DNA from: Candidatus Nomurabacteria bacterium
GTDB lineage: Bacteria; Patescibacteriota; Minisyncoccia; Phycocordibacterales; UBA9973
Assembly: GCA_028286705.1 (NCBI GenBank)
Contig: JAQBRC010000043.1
Span: 1 to 38,226 of the forward strand
Direction of reading: 5' to 3'
Length of the DNA stretch: 38,226 nucleotides
Positions 22,886 through 31,890 of this stretch are shown piece after piece; positions within the stretch are counted from its first letter, which is position 1, and each line of letters opens with the position of its first letter. Under the pieces are notes generated by a model. That model searched no databases, had not been told where the DNA came from, and saw only the letters and a list, made by a program, of their open reading frames with translations. Made by a program: the position numbers and the translations under genes.

Positions 22886-23050
22886 TTAGTCAGTAGTAGG
22901 TAGTCCTATAAACCGCACCATTATTATTAAAAATAATAAAATTGCCGGCAACAGTCTTACCACACTTCCGTTTGCTGAGGGAATCATGTAAACAGAGAAA
23001 ACAATCGCGTACGCTACTAACAACAGAAAAAGAAAGGTTCTTGGACTCAT
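22886..23050 (-). CDS. 54-aa double-helix membrane protein
   Basis: A 54-codon frame (starts MSPRTFLFLLL, ends GLPTTD) with two hydrophobic segments, about residues 5-24 and 31-48. It has a near-perfect promoter (TTGACA-16-TATAGT) and shares a terminator with the methyltransferase gene. No family recognised. The overlapping frame from ATG 23057 is less likely since it lacks the hydrophobic pattern. Confidence 0.62.
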   Translation of the reverse strand: MSPRTFLFLLLVAYAIVFSVYMIPSANGSVVRLLPAILLFLIIMVRFIGLPTTD

Positions 23051-23075
23051 GACTCATGATTTAAGTGTTTCTTTA

Positions 23076-23125
23076 ACTATATAACTCCAGTGTCTTTTGT
23101 CAACGAGCACTTATTTTGGTACTAT
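23076..23125. promoter_or_regulatory. Divergent promoters sharing one -35 region
   Basis: Minus: TTGACA (23103-23098), 16-nt spacer, TATAGT (23081-23076), for the 54-aa gene. Plus: TTGTCA (23097-23102), 17-nt spacer, TACTAT (23120-23125) with extended TGG, for gltX. The two -35 hexamers overlap in five base pairs. The plus -10 ends 6 nt before the gltX ATG. Confidence 0.75.
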
Positions 23126-23131
23126 GCATCT

Positions 23132-24469
23132 ATGGAAAATACTCAGAAAGTAGTTACTCGCTTTGCGCCAAGCCCTACCGGCAAGCTCCATTCAGGAGCA
23201 TATAGGACAGCAATCTTTTCTTATTTGTATGCACGTAAGCACAACGGTACATTTGTATTGCGTATTGAAGATACGGATAAGGAGCGTTCAACAAAAGAAT
23301 ACGAGGATAATATCATGGAAAGCCTGCAGTGGATGGGCATTGATCATGATATATTTGTGCGTCAGTCAGAAAACGTGGAGCGACATCAGACAATTCTAGA
23401 AAAAATGATTGCAGATGGATTTGCCTATATTTCAAAAGAAGAAGCAAAGGACGGTTCCGGTGTAATCAAGGAAATTGTTCGTTTTAAAAATCCCAATGAA
23501 GACATTACATTCCATGATGAGATCAAGGGAAGCGTAACTATGAACACTACAGATCTAGGAGATTTTGTCATCGCAAAAAATATTCGTGAGCCGTTATTTC
23601 ATTTGGCGGTTGTAGTAGATGACTTTGATGTGGGGGTAACGCATGTAGTGCGCGGAGAAGACCATGTTTCTAATACTCCTCGACAAATTCTTATCCAGCG
23701 TGCAATTGGTGCTCCAACTCCAACCTATGCCCATCTTCCTCTCGTGCTAGGTTCTGACAAGCAAAAACTTTCAAAGCGAAAAGGTGCGCTTGCTTTAACC
23801 GAGTATCGTGATTTGGGGTATCTACCCGAAGCACTATTGAATATGGTGGCTATGGTTGGATGGAATCCTGGTACTGAACAGGAATTGTTTAGCAAAGACG
23901 AATTGATTCAAGAGTTTGAACTATCGAAAGTACAGAAGTCTCCTGCAATGTTTAATCCTGAAAAGCTAGATTGGTTTAATCGTGAATATATCAAGAAGCT
24001 AGATTCTGCAGCATTTTGGAATCATGTTGCTCCATGGTTGCCATCAGAGATGTCTGCTAATCAAGATATGCTTATCAAGATCGAACACTTGCTTCGAGAT
24101 CGTATCGAAAAGTTTTCTGACGCAAAGGAATTGCTGGAGAATGAATTCGATTATTTCTTCAAGGCCCCTACTATTGATACGAAGATGATTGTTTGGAAAA
24201 CCCTTAAAGAAGATCCAGAAGGGCTAACAAAGACAAAGGATTATTTGAAACACGTACATGAACTGTTAGAATCAATCGTTGAAACTGAATGGTATAGTGA
24301 GACAAGGGTGGTTGTAATGCCGTATGCAGAACAAGAAGGAAAGGGGAATGTGCTTTGGCCACTTCGCGTATCTCTTTCAGGAAAAGAGAAATCTCCAGAC
24401 CCATTCGAGCTCATGGGTATTTTGGGCAAGCAGGAAACATTGGCTCGTATTGCTGCCGTATTGGATTAG
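23132..24469 (+). CDS. gltX: Glutamyl-tRNA synthetase
   Basis: 445 aa from the ATG at 23132; a longer reading from 23090 would include the promoter and is rejected. Catalytic domain: FAPSPTGKLHSGAYRT, where the class I HIGH motif is H20-S-G-A; IEDTDKERS; HVVRGEDHVSNTPRQ; and the KMSKS motif as KLSKR (212-216). The C-terminal anticodon-binding domain ends PFELMGILGKQETLARI. It charges tRNA-Glu; in organisms without glnS it also makes Glu-tRNA-Gln for GatCAB, but that cannot be decided here. Leaderless by promoter position. Confidence 0.95.
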   Translation: MENTQKVVTRFAPSPTGKLHSGAYRTAIFSYLYARKHNGTFVLRIEDTDKERSTKEYEDNIMESLQWMGIDHDIFVRQSENVERHQTILEKMIADGFAYISKEEAKDGSGVIKEIVRFKNPNEDITFHDEIKGSVTMNTTDLGDFVIAKNIREPLFHLAVVVDDFDVGVTHVVRGEDHVSNTPRQILIQRAIGAPTPTYAHLPLVLGSDKQKLSKRKGALALTEYRDLGYLPEALLNMVAMVGWNPGTEQELFSKDELIQEFELSKVQKSPAMFNPEKLDWFNREYIKKLDSAAFWNHVAPWLPSEMSANQDMLIKIEHLLRDRIEKFSDAKELLENEFDYFFKAPTIDTKMIVWKTLKEDPEGLTKTKDYLKHVHELLESIVETEWYSETRVVVMPYAEQEGKGNVLWPLRVSLSGKEKSPDPFELMGILGKQETLARIAAVLD

Positions 24470-24509
24470 TGCAACAATGTAGACTCTTAAAACGTATTAT
24501 AATATAGGT

Positions 24510-25328
24510 ATGGACATAACTAAAAAAACCCTCGGAACACTTTTTATTATAGCGATGCTTTTTGCGTCACCTGCTTTTGCTGCAACTGACACTTCTTCGA
24601 ACTGGGGAGGATATGTAGTGCAGAATGGCGCGTATACTGGGGTGAGCGGTACATTTGTTATGCCAGAATTAAGTTATTCTTCTAGCCTCGCCTCAAATGC
24701 TACATGGGTTGGTATTGGGGGTCGTACAACTTCTGACCTTATCCAGGCGGGAGTGTATGAGATTGCTGATGCCAATGGTGCCACATATCAGGCGTGGTAT
24801 GAAATGTTGCCTGATGACTCCGTGCCTGTTGATTTGCCTGTGCATCCAAGGGATTCGGTAAGTGTGGCAATTCTTGAAACCTCAACAGATGTTTGGAATA
24901 TTGTTATTACCAATAACACAACCAAACAGCAGTTTGCTAAAACGGTGCAATACCACTCGCTTCATTCCTCTGCAGAATGGATTCAGGAACGGCCCCAGGT
25001 TAATGGAACACTTCCTCCGTTATCAGGATTTACTCCAGTTAAGTTTACAAATGCTTATGCTGTTGAGAATGGGCAGCGTCTAACGCTAAATCAAATGAAT
25101 CCCATTAGCATTAGCCTGCTGGATACCCAGCCAAATATTGCCCTTGCCGTCCCTTCTATTGTCGGTTCTGACAATACGAGCTTTACTGTATTCCGCACTA
25201 GCGCTGTTGCTTCTGCCGCTACACCAATTGATTCTCATGTACCTCAGTATCTTCTGCGTCGTACGGGACATGATATTTTGCCGTCAATACCAGGATGGAA
25301 CTGGACCATATTGTTTCAGCCGAGATAG
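24510..25328 (+). CDS. Secreted G1-family (eqolisin) glutamic peptidase
   Basis: 272 aa with a signal peptide (residues 1-24, PAFAATD). The mature part follows the eqolisin beta-sandwich: SSNWGGYV, then TWVGIGG, then LIQAGVYE with the candidate catalytic Gln79, then YQAWYEMLP, then the AEWIQERP motif with the candidate catalytic Glu156. These peptidases use a Gln/Glu dyad, usually at acid pH, and were first known from fungi. No pro-region of note. TATAAT (24498-24503) ends 6 nt before the ATG. The next gene is a surface lipase, so the pair looks like exported degradative enzymes. Confidence 0.85.
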   Translation: MDITKKTLGTLFIIAMLFASPAFAATDTSSNWGGYVVQNGAYTGVSGTFVMPELSYSSSLASNATWVGIGGRTTSDLIQAGVYEIADANGATYQAWYEMLPDDSVPVDLPVHPRDSVSVAILETSTDVWNIVITNNTTKQQFAKTVQYHSLHSSAEWIQERPQVNGTLPPLSGFTPVKFTNAYAVENGQRLTLNQMNPISISLLDTQPNIALAVPSIVGSDNTSFTVFRTSAVASAATPIDSHVPQYLLRRTGHDILPSIPGWNWTILFQPR

Positions 25329-25391
25329 TATTGATAAAAAATTTATGGAATGCTCAGTTTTTATTGAGTAGGGAATTGCTATACCATGGAA

Positions 25392-28300
25392 ATGAAACTA
25401 TCATTTCCAAAAGTATTTTTTATTATAAGTAGTGTTATTTTTTTAAGCATTGTATCGCATGTGCTATGCGCGCATGCAGAAGAGCTACGAGCTGTTCCTT
25501 CAGACCTGACGTTGAATCCGGATATAACGTATACAATTTCTGGTACCATCTATGTTAATCATGACTCAACATTAACTGTTCCTGCGGGTACCACTATTCT
25601 TTTCGACAAGGCAGCTCGATTGGTTGTGTATGGGAAATTAGATGTTAAGGGAACTACTCAGGACCACGTAGTGTTTGCTAGGGGGAATATGGCAGCAGCT
25701 CGATTTGCCATACCCGCAGAAGTTGAAACAGCACAGGTTGTGCCGTTAGAAATTGATTCCTTCTCCGAAACCCCTGAGGTTAATCCTGTTGAGGTACCAG
25801 CATTGAATGTTTCTATGGGAACGGAAATGGTAACAGTGGATGATAAAGCCGGCAGCATAGTATTTATGAATGGCTCGCTGCCGTCCTCTTTGAAATATTT
25901 GGATATATCAGACTTCAGCATTGCTACATTGGTTGATACATCAGCAATAGTAACGATGGATCATATGACGTTTAAAAATTGCGCTACTGGAATAGAGAAT
26001 ACTTTTGGGACCGTGAATCTCACGCATAGTACTTTTATTGATACGGCTATCCCAGGACAAATTAGCGTTAATGCAGTATTTGAGCACTCCGATACCACAT
26101 TTTCTGGCACGGGATTTAAAGGATGGAATTATGCTGGGAAGGTGGCGGGAGAATTTCATTTGCGTTCCAAAGATGGCCAATATTATGCTGCTGGACTAGA
26201 GGTTATAAATGGCGGTTCTTTATATTTTAATTTTGGAACAACGCTTTTTATTCCAATTGGGATTGCCATAGAGGTTCATGAGTATGGGAAGCTCTTCATA
26301 AACGGAACAGCCTTGTCGCCAGTAACTATATACGGTGAGGGGAATTGTCTGCTTAACACGCCTGCTGTTAATTATGCATTTCAGTCTACTGGCTCTATAG
26401 CCCATGCAAATTTTCATAATTTGTGTACAGGTATTAAATCGGTTAATGCAACAGTTACCGTAACCAACAGCACCTTCAAAGACATTAAAGGTTCCGCAAT
26501 TCATTTTGAGCAGGCAGGGTTACTTACTATTACCGATACTGATATTAGCAAAAGTGGCATAGCTATAGAATTGGTAGATAGTGCGAATATAAAAAATATT
26601 TCCCAAAATACATTTCATGATAATAAGGTCGGTGTTTCCTTGAATAATCTCTATCCGAATGCAATTATAAAAAATAATAGATGGGGCAGTAACAGTGGTC
26701 CAACGATAGCGAGTAACCCTACAGGGACAGGAGATTCTATCCTGGTTAGCGGTGTTCCAGAAGTTATCTATCGACCATGGTTAGGAATGGAAGATGGTGA
26801 ACCTACTACACCAGATAATCCTCCTGAAGAACCTCCTGTAGAAGCTAGAGGCCACGACCCCATAATTATTGTTCCCGGTATTACCGGCTCTGTATTAAGA
26901 AAAGACTATGATGATAATGGAGAGTTGTGGCCCAATCTTACTAAACTTGTAGCGAACCTAGCCGATAGCCATCTTGATGTCTTGGCCTTACTTCAGACAG
27001 GCAAGCCGAGCGCTGTACGTCCAATGGTTGTAGGAGATATTATTCGTAGTGTTAGTTCTGTAGATATATTCGGCGGACTTATTGGCAACTTCAATAATAA
27101 TGGATATGTTGAAGGTACCAATCTCTTTGTCTTGCCGTACGATTGGCGGTTCAGTAATGCTGAGAATCAAAGTAAATTGAAGGATCTTATTGCGACCGCA
27201 TTAGAAAAAAGCGGTAAAAGCAAAGTAAATATTATCGCGCATAGTATGGGAGGATTATTGGTAAAGGAATATCTTGCAGAGAACCAAAATGCACCTGTAG
27301 CGCACATCTTCAATATTGCTGTTCCACATCTTGGAGCGCCTAAAACGTTTAAGACCTTAATGTATGGTGACGATATGGGATTTAAATTCTCATTAACTTC
27401 AGCTCTGAAGGTACCGGTATTAAATGAAAATAGAGTAAAGATGATCACCCAGAACATGCCCTCAGTATATGAATTGCTACCAAGTAAAAAGTATATAGAT
27501 TTACTAGGTCCATATATTGACGACCGAACTCAAGGGTTAATGATGGATATAGAAAATACTCAGAAACTGATGGTTGCTGACGGCAGAAATGCAAAAATGT
27601 TTCCCTTCGCTCAGGCGCTTCACAATAGGATAGATAACATAACGGGTTCATCTATTCCTACGTATAATTTTGCAGGATGTGGTTCAACAGAAACAGTAGT
27701 TGGCTTTACGTTAACCAAAGAACAATCATTAACCTTAACTGGATTCAAACTTGTACCTGAACACCGTTTCAGATATGGTGCCGGTGATGGGGTGGTTCCT
27801 GTTAGAAGTGCCGTTGCTGTTGACGGAGCTCATAACTATTATGTTACTACTGGCTCTCATGGCACCATGCCTTCTCTTGCTGCTATACAGGATGCCATTC
27901 TTGCTATTGCTGGAGGGCGATCTGTTTCTGGACTGTCGGATAGTGCGTCTAGTTGCAATGTACCAGGTACTATTGTTGAAGTTCATAGTCCTGTCTCGCT
28001 TGATATTTATGATCAGCAAGGCAATCATACGGGGCTAACAAATGAAGGGGAAATAGAATATGGTATTCCGAATGTTCAATACGATGTTATCAATGACGAG
28101 AAGTCCGCATTCTTGCCTGTGGGTATCAATTACACCGTGGTTAATCATGCGGAAGCTGCGGGAACATATGATATGTATGTTACTCATCTAAACCAAGAAG
28201 ACACCGTAGACCATCAGTTATATTATCATGCAGTACCACTGGTAAATGAAAAAAGTACCAGCACGTTTGCAATTAATACCAATAATATAAACCCTGTCAT

Positions 28301-28961
28301 TTCAATTGATGATAATGGGGATACTGTTGCAGATCGCACGGTTAATTCATCGTCATCTCTTGATGCGTCTAAAGTGCAAGACAGCATTGCCCCTATAACA
28401 AACGCAAGTGTTGACGATAGCCTTGTTGCGCTTATCGCAACTGATGATAATGCTGGTGTGTTGAATACAAAGTATTCAACTGATAATGTTGTATGGAATC
28501 TTTATACTAAACCATTTAAGGCTCTAGTTGGTACTACTGTATATTTTGTGTCGATTGATAATGCGGGGAATACTGAAGACATCAAACAGGTTGTTGTGGG
28601 AGCGCCGGTATCAAGTAATGGTGGAAATTCAGTAACACCCCCTTCGTCTACTGTAGGTACTGCTACAAATATTCCAGTAAAGACACCAAATGTTCCAGAG
28701 AAAATTCCTGAAAAAACTATAGATGATGATAAGAAAGAGAAGGAGATTCATATTGCTTCTGATAACATCTCAAGAACATATCTTACCGCCCCTGCCCCCG
28801 ATGAGGGAACGGTGATGAGCGACAATCAAATAACTAAAAACAGTCTATTGGCGAGTCTTGCAACAGTGGCAGGAATAGGTAGTACAGCCGTTATTATTAT
28901 AGGGGTTCTGACAGTAGTAGGGATAGGGTTATTTGTAGTATTCAGCAAAAAAGGCAGCTAA
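25392..28961 (+). CDS. Surface-anchored beta-helix / LCAT-type lipase
   Basis: 1189 aa from the ATG at 25392; ATG 25386 abuts TATACC (25380-25385), while 25392 gives the usual 6-nt gap. Signal peptide (1-28, ending CAHAEE); right-handed beta-helix (about 35-440) of NosD type, closing with NNRWGSNSGP; acidic Pro linker; alpha/beta-hydrolase of the lecithin:cholesterol acyltransferase family (about 488-830) with IIVPGITGSVLR, LPYDWR and the nucleophile Ser618 in AHSMGG; beta-sandwich region (about 900-1075); low-complexity stretch; C-terminal helix (about 1160-1184) with KKGS, which should hold it in the membrane facing outwards. It could hydrolyse or transfer acyl groups of host lipids. The combination is unusual. 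Confidence 0.87.
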   Translation: MKLSFPKVFFIISSVIFLSIVSHVLCAHAEELRAVPSDLTLNPDITYTISGTIYVNHDSTLTVPAGTTILFDKAARLVVYGKLDVKGTTQDHVVFARGNMAAARFAIPAEVETAQVVPLEIDSFSETPEVNPVEVPALNVSMGTEMVTVDDKAGSIVFMNGSLPSSLKYLDISDFSIATLVDTSAIVTMDHMTFKNCATGIENTFGTVNLTHSTFIDTAIPGQISVNAVFEHSDTTFSGTGFKGWNYAGKVAGEFHLRSKDGQYYAAGLEVINGGSLYFNFGTTLFIPIGIAIEVHEYGKLFINGTALSPVTIYGEGNCLLNTPAVNYAFQSTGSIAHANFHNLCTGIKSVNATVTVTNSTFKDIKGSAIHFEQAGLLTITDTDISKSGIAIELVDSANIKNISQNTFHDNKVGVSLNNLYPNAIIKNNRWGSNSGPTIASNPTGTGDSILVSGVPEVIYRPWLGMEDGEPTTPDNPPEEPPVEARGHDPIIIVPGITGSVLRKDYDDNGELWPNLTKLVANLADSHLDVLALLQTGKPSAVRPMVVGDIIRSVSSVDIFGGLIGNFNNNGYVEGTNLFVLPYDWRFSNAENQSKLKDLIATALEKSGKSKVNIIAHSMGGLLVKEYLAENQNAPVAHIFNIAVPHLGAPKTFKTLMYGDDMGFKFSLTSALKVPVLNENRVKMITQNMPSVYELLPSKKYIDLLGPYIDDRTQGLMMDIENTQKLMVADGRNAKMFPFAQALHNRIDNITGSSIPTYNFAGCGSTETVVGFTLTKEQSLTLTGFKLVPEHRFRYGAGDGVVPVRSAVAVDGAHNYYVTTGSHGTMPSLAAIQDAILAIAGGRSVSGLSDSASSCNVPGTIVEVHSPVSLDIYDQQGNHTGLTNEGEIEYGIPNVQYDVINDEKSAFLPVGINYTVVNHAEAAGTYDMYVTHLNQEDTVDHQLYYHAVPLVNEKSTSTFAINTNNINPVISIDDNGDTVADRTVNSSSSLDASKVQDSIAPITNASVDDSLVALIATDDNAGVLNTKYSTDNVVWNLYTKPFKALVGTTVYFVSIDNAGNTEDIKQVVVGAPVSSNGGNSVTPPSSTVGTATNIPVKTPNVPEKIPEKTIDDDKKEKEIHIASDNISRTYLTAPAPDEGTVMSDNQITKNSLLASLATVAGIGSTAVIIIGVLTVVGIGLFVVFSKKGS

Positions 28962-28979
28962 TGATACAATCAGTACTTA

Positions 28980-30665
28980 ATGACCCAAAACCAAGCATTA
29001 ACCATATTGAAGACAGGGGCCAGCGTCTTTTTGACGGGGGAGCCAGGGGCAGGAAAAACCTTCACCATTAATGCGTTTGTGAGCTATTTGCGAGAGCATG
29101 GTATTGAGCCGGCTATCACTGCCTCTACCGGCATTGCCGCTACCCATATTCAAGGCCAGACTATTCACTCATGGAGTGGTATCGGTATTCGCAAGATATT
29201 GTCCCCATATGATCTTGATAAGTTGGCAACCACAGAGTACCTCGTTCGTCGTATCACTAAGACCAAAGTACTTATTATCGATGAGGTTTCGATGCTCGAC
29301 GGGTACACGCTCGATCTTGTTGATGCTGTTTGCAAAACAATTAAACAATCAGCAGATCCGTTTGGGGGCATACAGGTTGTGTTGGTGGGGGACTTTTTCC
29401 AGTTGCCGCCAATTGCACGACATGGGGAGAATGTGCCATTCGCATTTGAAGCGCGTGTATGGCAGGACATGAAGCCATTAGTCTGCTATCTAACAGAACA
29501 GCATCGTCAGAGTGACGAAACGTTTCTAAATCTGCTTGCTGCAATTCGACGCAATGATCGTATGGATGATCATATGATTCATTTGGAGCAGCGTGTTATT
29601 AGTGATGATGACTCATTCGAGCATACTGAAAATATGACTCGTCTATATGCACACAATGCTGATGTTGATACGATTAACACGGCGGCACTAAATGCTATCG
29701 AAGGAGCAACTAATACGTATACGATGTATAGCAAAGGATCAGAGTCTTTGGTTGCTAGCTTGAAGAAAGGGTGTCTATCTCCAGAGAAGTTGGACTTAAA
29801 GATCGGAGCAGTCGTGATGTGTACCAAGAACAATATGCAAAAAGGATTTGTGAATGGAACAACCGGTACGGTCATGCGATTTGAGACAGGAACAAAGTAT
29901 CCGATTATTCAAACTAAGGACAGGGAAGAAATAACCATTGAACCTATGGACTGGAGTATTGAGGAAGACGGCAAGATTAAGGCATCAATTGGACAGGTAC
30001 CTCTTCGTTTAGCATGGGCAATCACTATCCATAAAAGTCAGGGGCTGTCCCTAGACAGCGCCATGATGGATTTACGTCAGGTATTTGAATATGGACAAGG
30101 ATACGTTGCGCTATCCCGTGTGCGTACACTGAGCGGTCTCTATTTGGCCGGTTGGAATGCTCAGACATTTCAAGTGCATCCCCGCATACTGAAGCAAGAC
30201 CAGACATTTCATCAGCAATCTGATTCTGCCCAGGAAATCTTTGCAGGATTGGGGACTGAAGATATTGAAGAAATGCACAAGAACTTTATTCTTGCAGCGG
30301 GCGGTACGTTGGATGCGAAAAAAGTGAAGGAAGGAAAGGTTGAGAAAAAAGATACCTTAGAGTTAACAAAAGAATTGTTGTTAGAAGGGAAGTCTCTTTC
30401 AGAAATCGCCAAGGCTCGCAAGATGGTCGCTGTTACCATCCTTGATCATATTGAGAAACTTATTATCTTGAAGAAGGTGAATTATGACAACATTGCTCAT
30501 TTAGTAGACACAAAACTTCAGAAGGCCCTCCCAACAATTACCGTTGCTTTTTCTGCTTGTGATACGACACTGCTTTCTCCTGTATACAATCATTTGGACG
30601 GCAAGTATACATTTGATATGTTGCGACTAGCGAGAGCAGTTATCTCTTCAAAGAGTAACAAGTAA
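28980..30665 (+). CDS. PIF1-like superfamily 1 helicase with HTH_40 C-terminus
   Basis: 561 aa. Walker A GEPGAGKT (20-27), ASTGIAATHIQGQTIHSWSGIG, Walker B LIIDEVSML, VGDFFQLPP and the late motifs TIHKSQGLSLD and GYVALSRVRT are those of PIF1/RecD2-type 5'-3' DNA helicases. After about residue 440 a linker leads to a helix-turn-helix region (LTKELLLEGKSLSEIAKAR, then TILDHIEKLI) like the HTH_40 domain found at the C-terminus of some RecQ helicases. TGATACAAT (-10 at 28965-28970) lies 9 nt before the ATG. Role: unwinding of forked or structured DNA. Confidence 0.9.
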   Translation: MTQNQALTILKTGASVFLTGEPGAGKTFTINAFVSYLREHGIEPAITASTGIAATHIQGQTIHSWSGIGIRKILSPYDLDKLATTEYLVRRITKTKVLIIDEVSMLDGYTLDLVDAVCKTIKQSADPFGGIQVVLVGDFFQLPPIARHGENVPFAFEARVWQDMKPLVCYLTEQHRQSDETFLNLLAAIRRNDRMDDHMIHLEQRVISDDDSFEHTENMTRLYAHNADVDTINTAALNAIEGATNTYTMYSKGSESLVASLKKGCLSPEKLDLKIGAVVMCTKNNMQKGFVNGTTGTVMRFETGTKYPIIQTKDREEITIEPMDWSIEEDGKIKASIGQVPLRLAWAITIHKSQGLSLDSAMMDLRQVFEYGQGYVALSRVRTLSGLYLAGWNAQTFQVHPRILKQDQTFHQQSDSAQEIFAGLGTEDIEEMHKNFILAAGGTLDAKKVKEGKVEKKDTLELTKELLLEGKSLSEIAKARKMVAVTILDHIEKLIILKKVNYDNIAHLVDTKLQKALPTITVAFSACDTTLLSPVYNHLDGKYTFDMLRLARAVISSKSNK

Positions 30666-31847
30666 CTAAAATTGGTCGTCAGGTATTGCTGCAAATATCT
30701 CGCTAATTTTTCTTAGAATGAAACGTCGCTGCCATCTTTTTGCATTAATTTGATATGCCTTCTTTAGATCAATATTGAAGAGGTCTTGCAGATGAGTAGC
30801 AAATGTTTGGTCCATAATACCGATATTGTTCTCGACATTGTAAAAGCTGGAACGAGTATCAATGTTCGCTGATCCAATAATTGACCATATTCCATCAGCT
30901 ATCATGAGCTTGGAGTGAATCATAGTGGGTTTGTATTCGTATATCTTAATTCCCGCACCTAGGAGAGACCCGTAAGCATTCTGGCTCGCAGCTTGAACAA
31001 TTTTTGAATCGATATATTTGCCAGGTAATAACAGACGGATGGCGACACCACGCTGGGCGGCGGCAATAAGTTGTTTTTTAAGACGAGGTTGAAGGATAAG
31101 GTAAGGGGTGGCAATGTCGAGTGATATCTTGGTAGCTGCAATAGTTGTAGCGAAGAACGCAGTGAGCTGTTCCATGTCTTGATCAGGCGAGTCATTTACA
31201 ATAGCAACTGATTGTATCCCTTCGTTATTCTTATTCGAAGATTCTATGGCCGACGGTATTATAATCTCTCCAGTTGTACTAGCCCAAATGCGGCTAAAGG
31301 TGTGTTGTATTGAAGTAATAATGGGACCAGTCATCCGAAACATCATATCTCGCCAGTTATATTTATTTAACGCATTGCCTTGCCAATAGTCAGCGATAGC
31401 CATGCCTCCTGTGTAGGCGATAGCATTGTCGATAATAATTGCACGAGTATGGTTGCGTTTGAAGAATTTTAAGAGCAAGCCAATCTTGAAGGGGTGATAC
31501 CATCCAACCATTCCTCCTGCGGCACGAAGAGCCGCAATCTTATCTTGGGGTGCGGCTTTGCCACCGAAGCTATCCAGGATAATTCTCACGCGCACCCCCT
31601 CCCTTGCTTTTTGTATCAGTAGATCAAATACAGTATTGCTGACAACTCCTTTTTTCCAGATATATACACTTAGTTCGATGGAAATTTTTGCATTTTTGAT
31701 ATCGGTATATAAAGCAGGAAAGAACTCATCGCCATTATTGAGAATGGTTATTGACCCGCCCGTAATGATTGAGGAACCAGTAAGCTGGGAAAACGTAGCG
31801 GGAAGATCTTCAATGGAAAGAGATTCGGAAAAAGTGAATTGCTTCAT
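30666..31847 (-). CDS. Phospholipase D-family protein, cardiolipin synthase-like
   Basis: 393 aa with two PLD half-sites. The second is a canonical HxKx4D (H311, K313, D318 in HSKLMIADG) followed by GSANIDTRS. The first is H133-T-R135-x4-D140 in NHTRAIIIDN: arginine replaces the lysine. AYTGG follows as in Cls enzymes. There are no N-terminal membrane helices, so it resembles the ClsB-type or a peripheral enzyme. It would join phosphatidyl groups to form cardiolipin or hydrolyse phosphodiesters. Its stop directly abuts the stop of the convergent helicase gene, with no terminator between. Confidence 0.85.
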   Translation of the reverse strand: MKQFTFSESLSIEDLPATFSQLTGSSIITGGSITILNNGDEFFPALYTDIKNAKISIELSVYIWKKGVVSNTVFDLLIQKAREGVRVRIILDSFGGKAAPQDKIAALRAAGGMVGWYHPFKIGLLLKFFKRNHTRAIIIDNAIAYTGGMAIADYWQGNALNKYNWRDMMFRMTGPIITSIQHTFSRIWASTTGEIIIPSAIESSNKNNEGIQSVAIVNDSPDQDMEQLTAFFATTIAATKISLDIATPYLILQPRLKKQLIAAAQRGVAIRLLLPGKYIDSKIVQAASQNAYGSLLGAGIKIYEYKPTMIHSKLMIADGIWSIIGSANIDTRSSFYNVENNIGIMDQTFATHLQDLFNIDLKKAYQINAKRWQRRFILRKISEIFAAIPDDQF

Positions 31848-31890
31848 ATACCTAGTACAATATCATGAAATATGGGATTATTAGAGCCTA

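Noticed and set aside
23051..23057. Alternative ATG for the 54-aa gene
   Set aside because: It is in another frame and gives a peptide without the hydrophobic segments.
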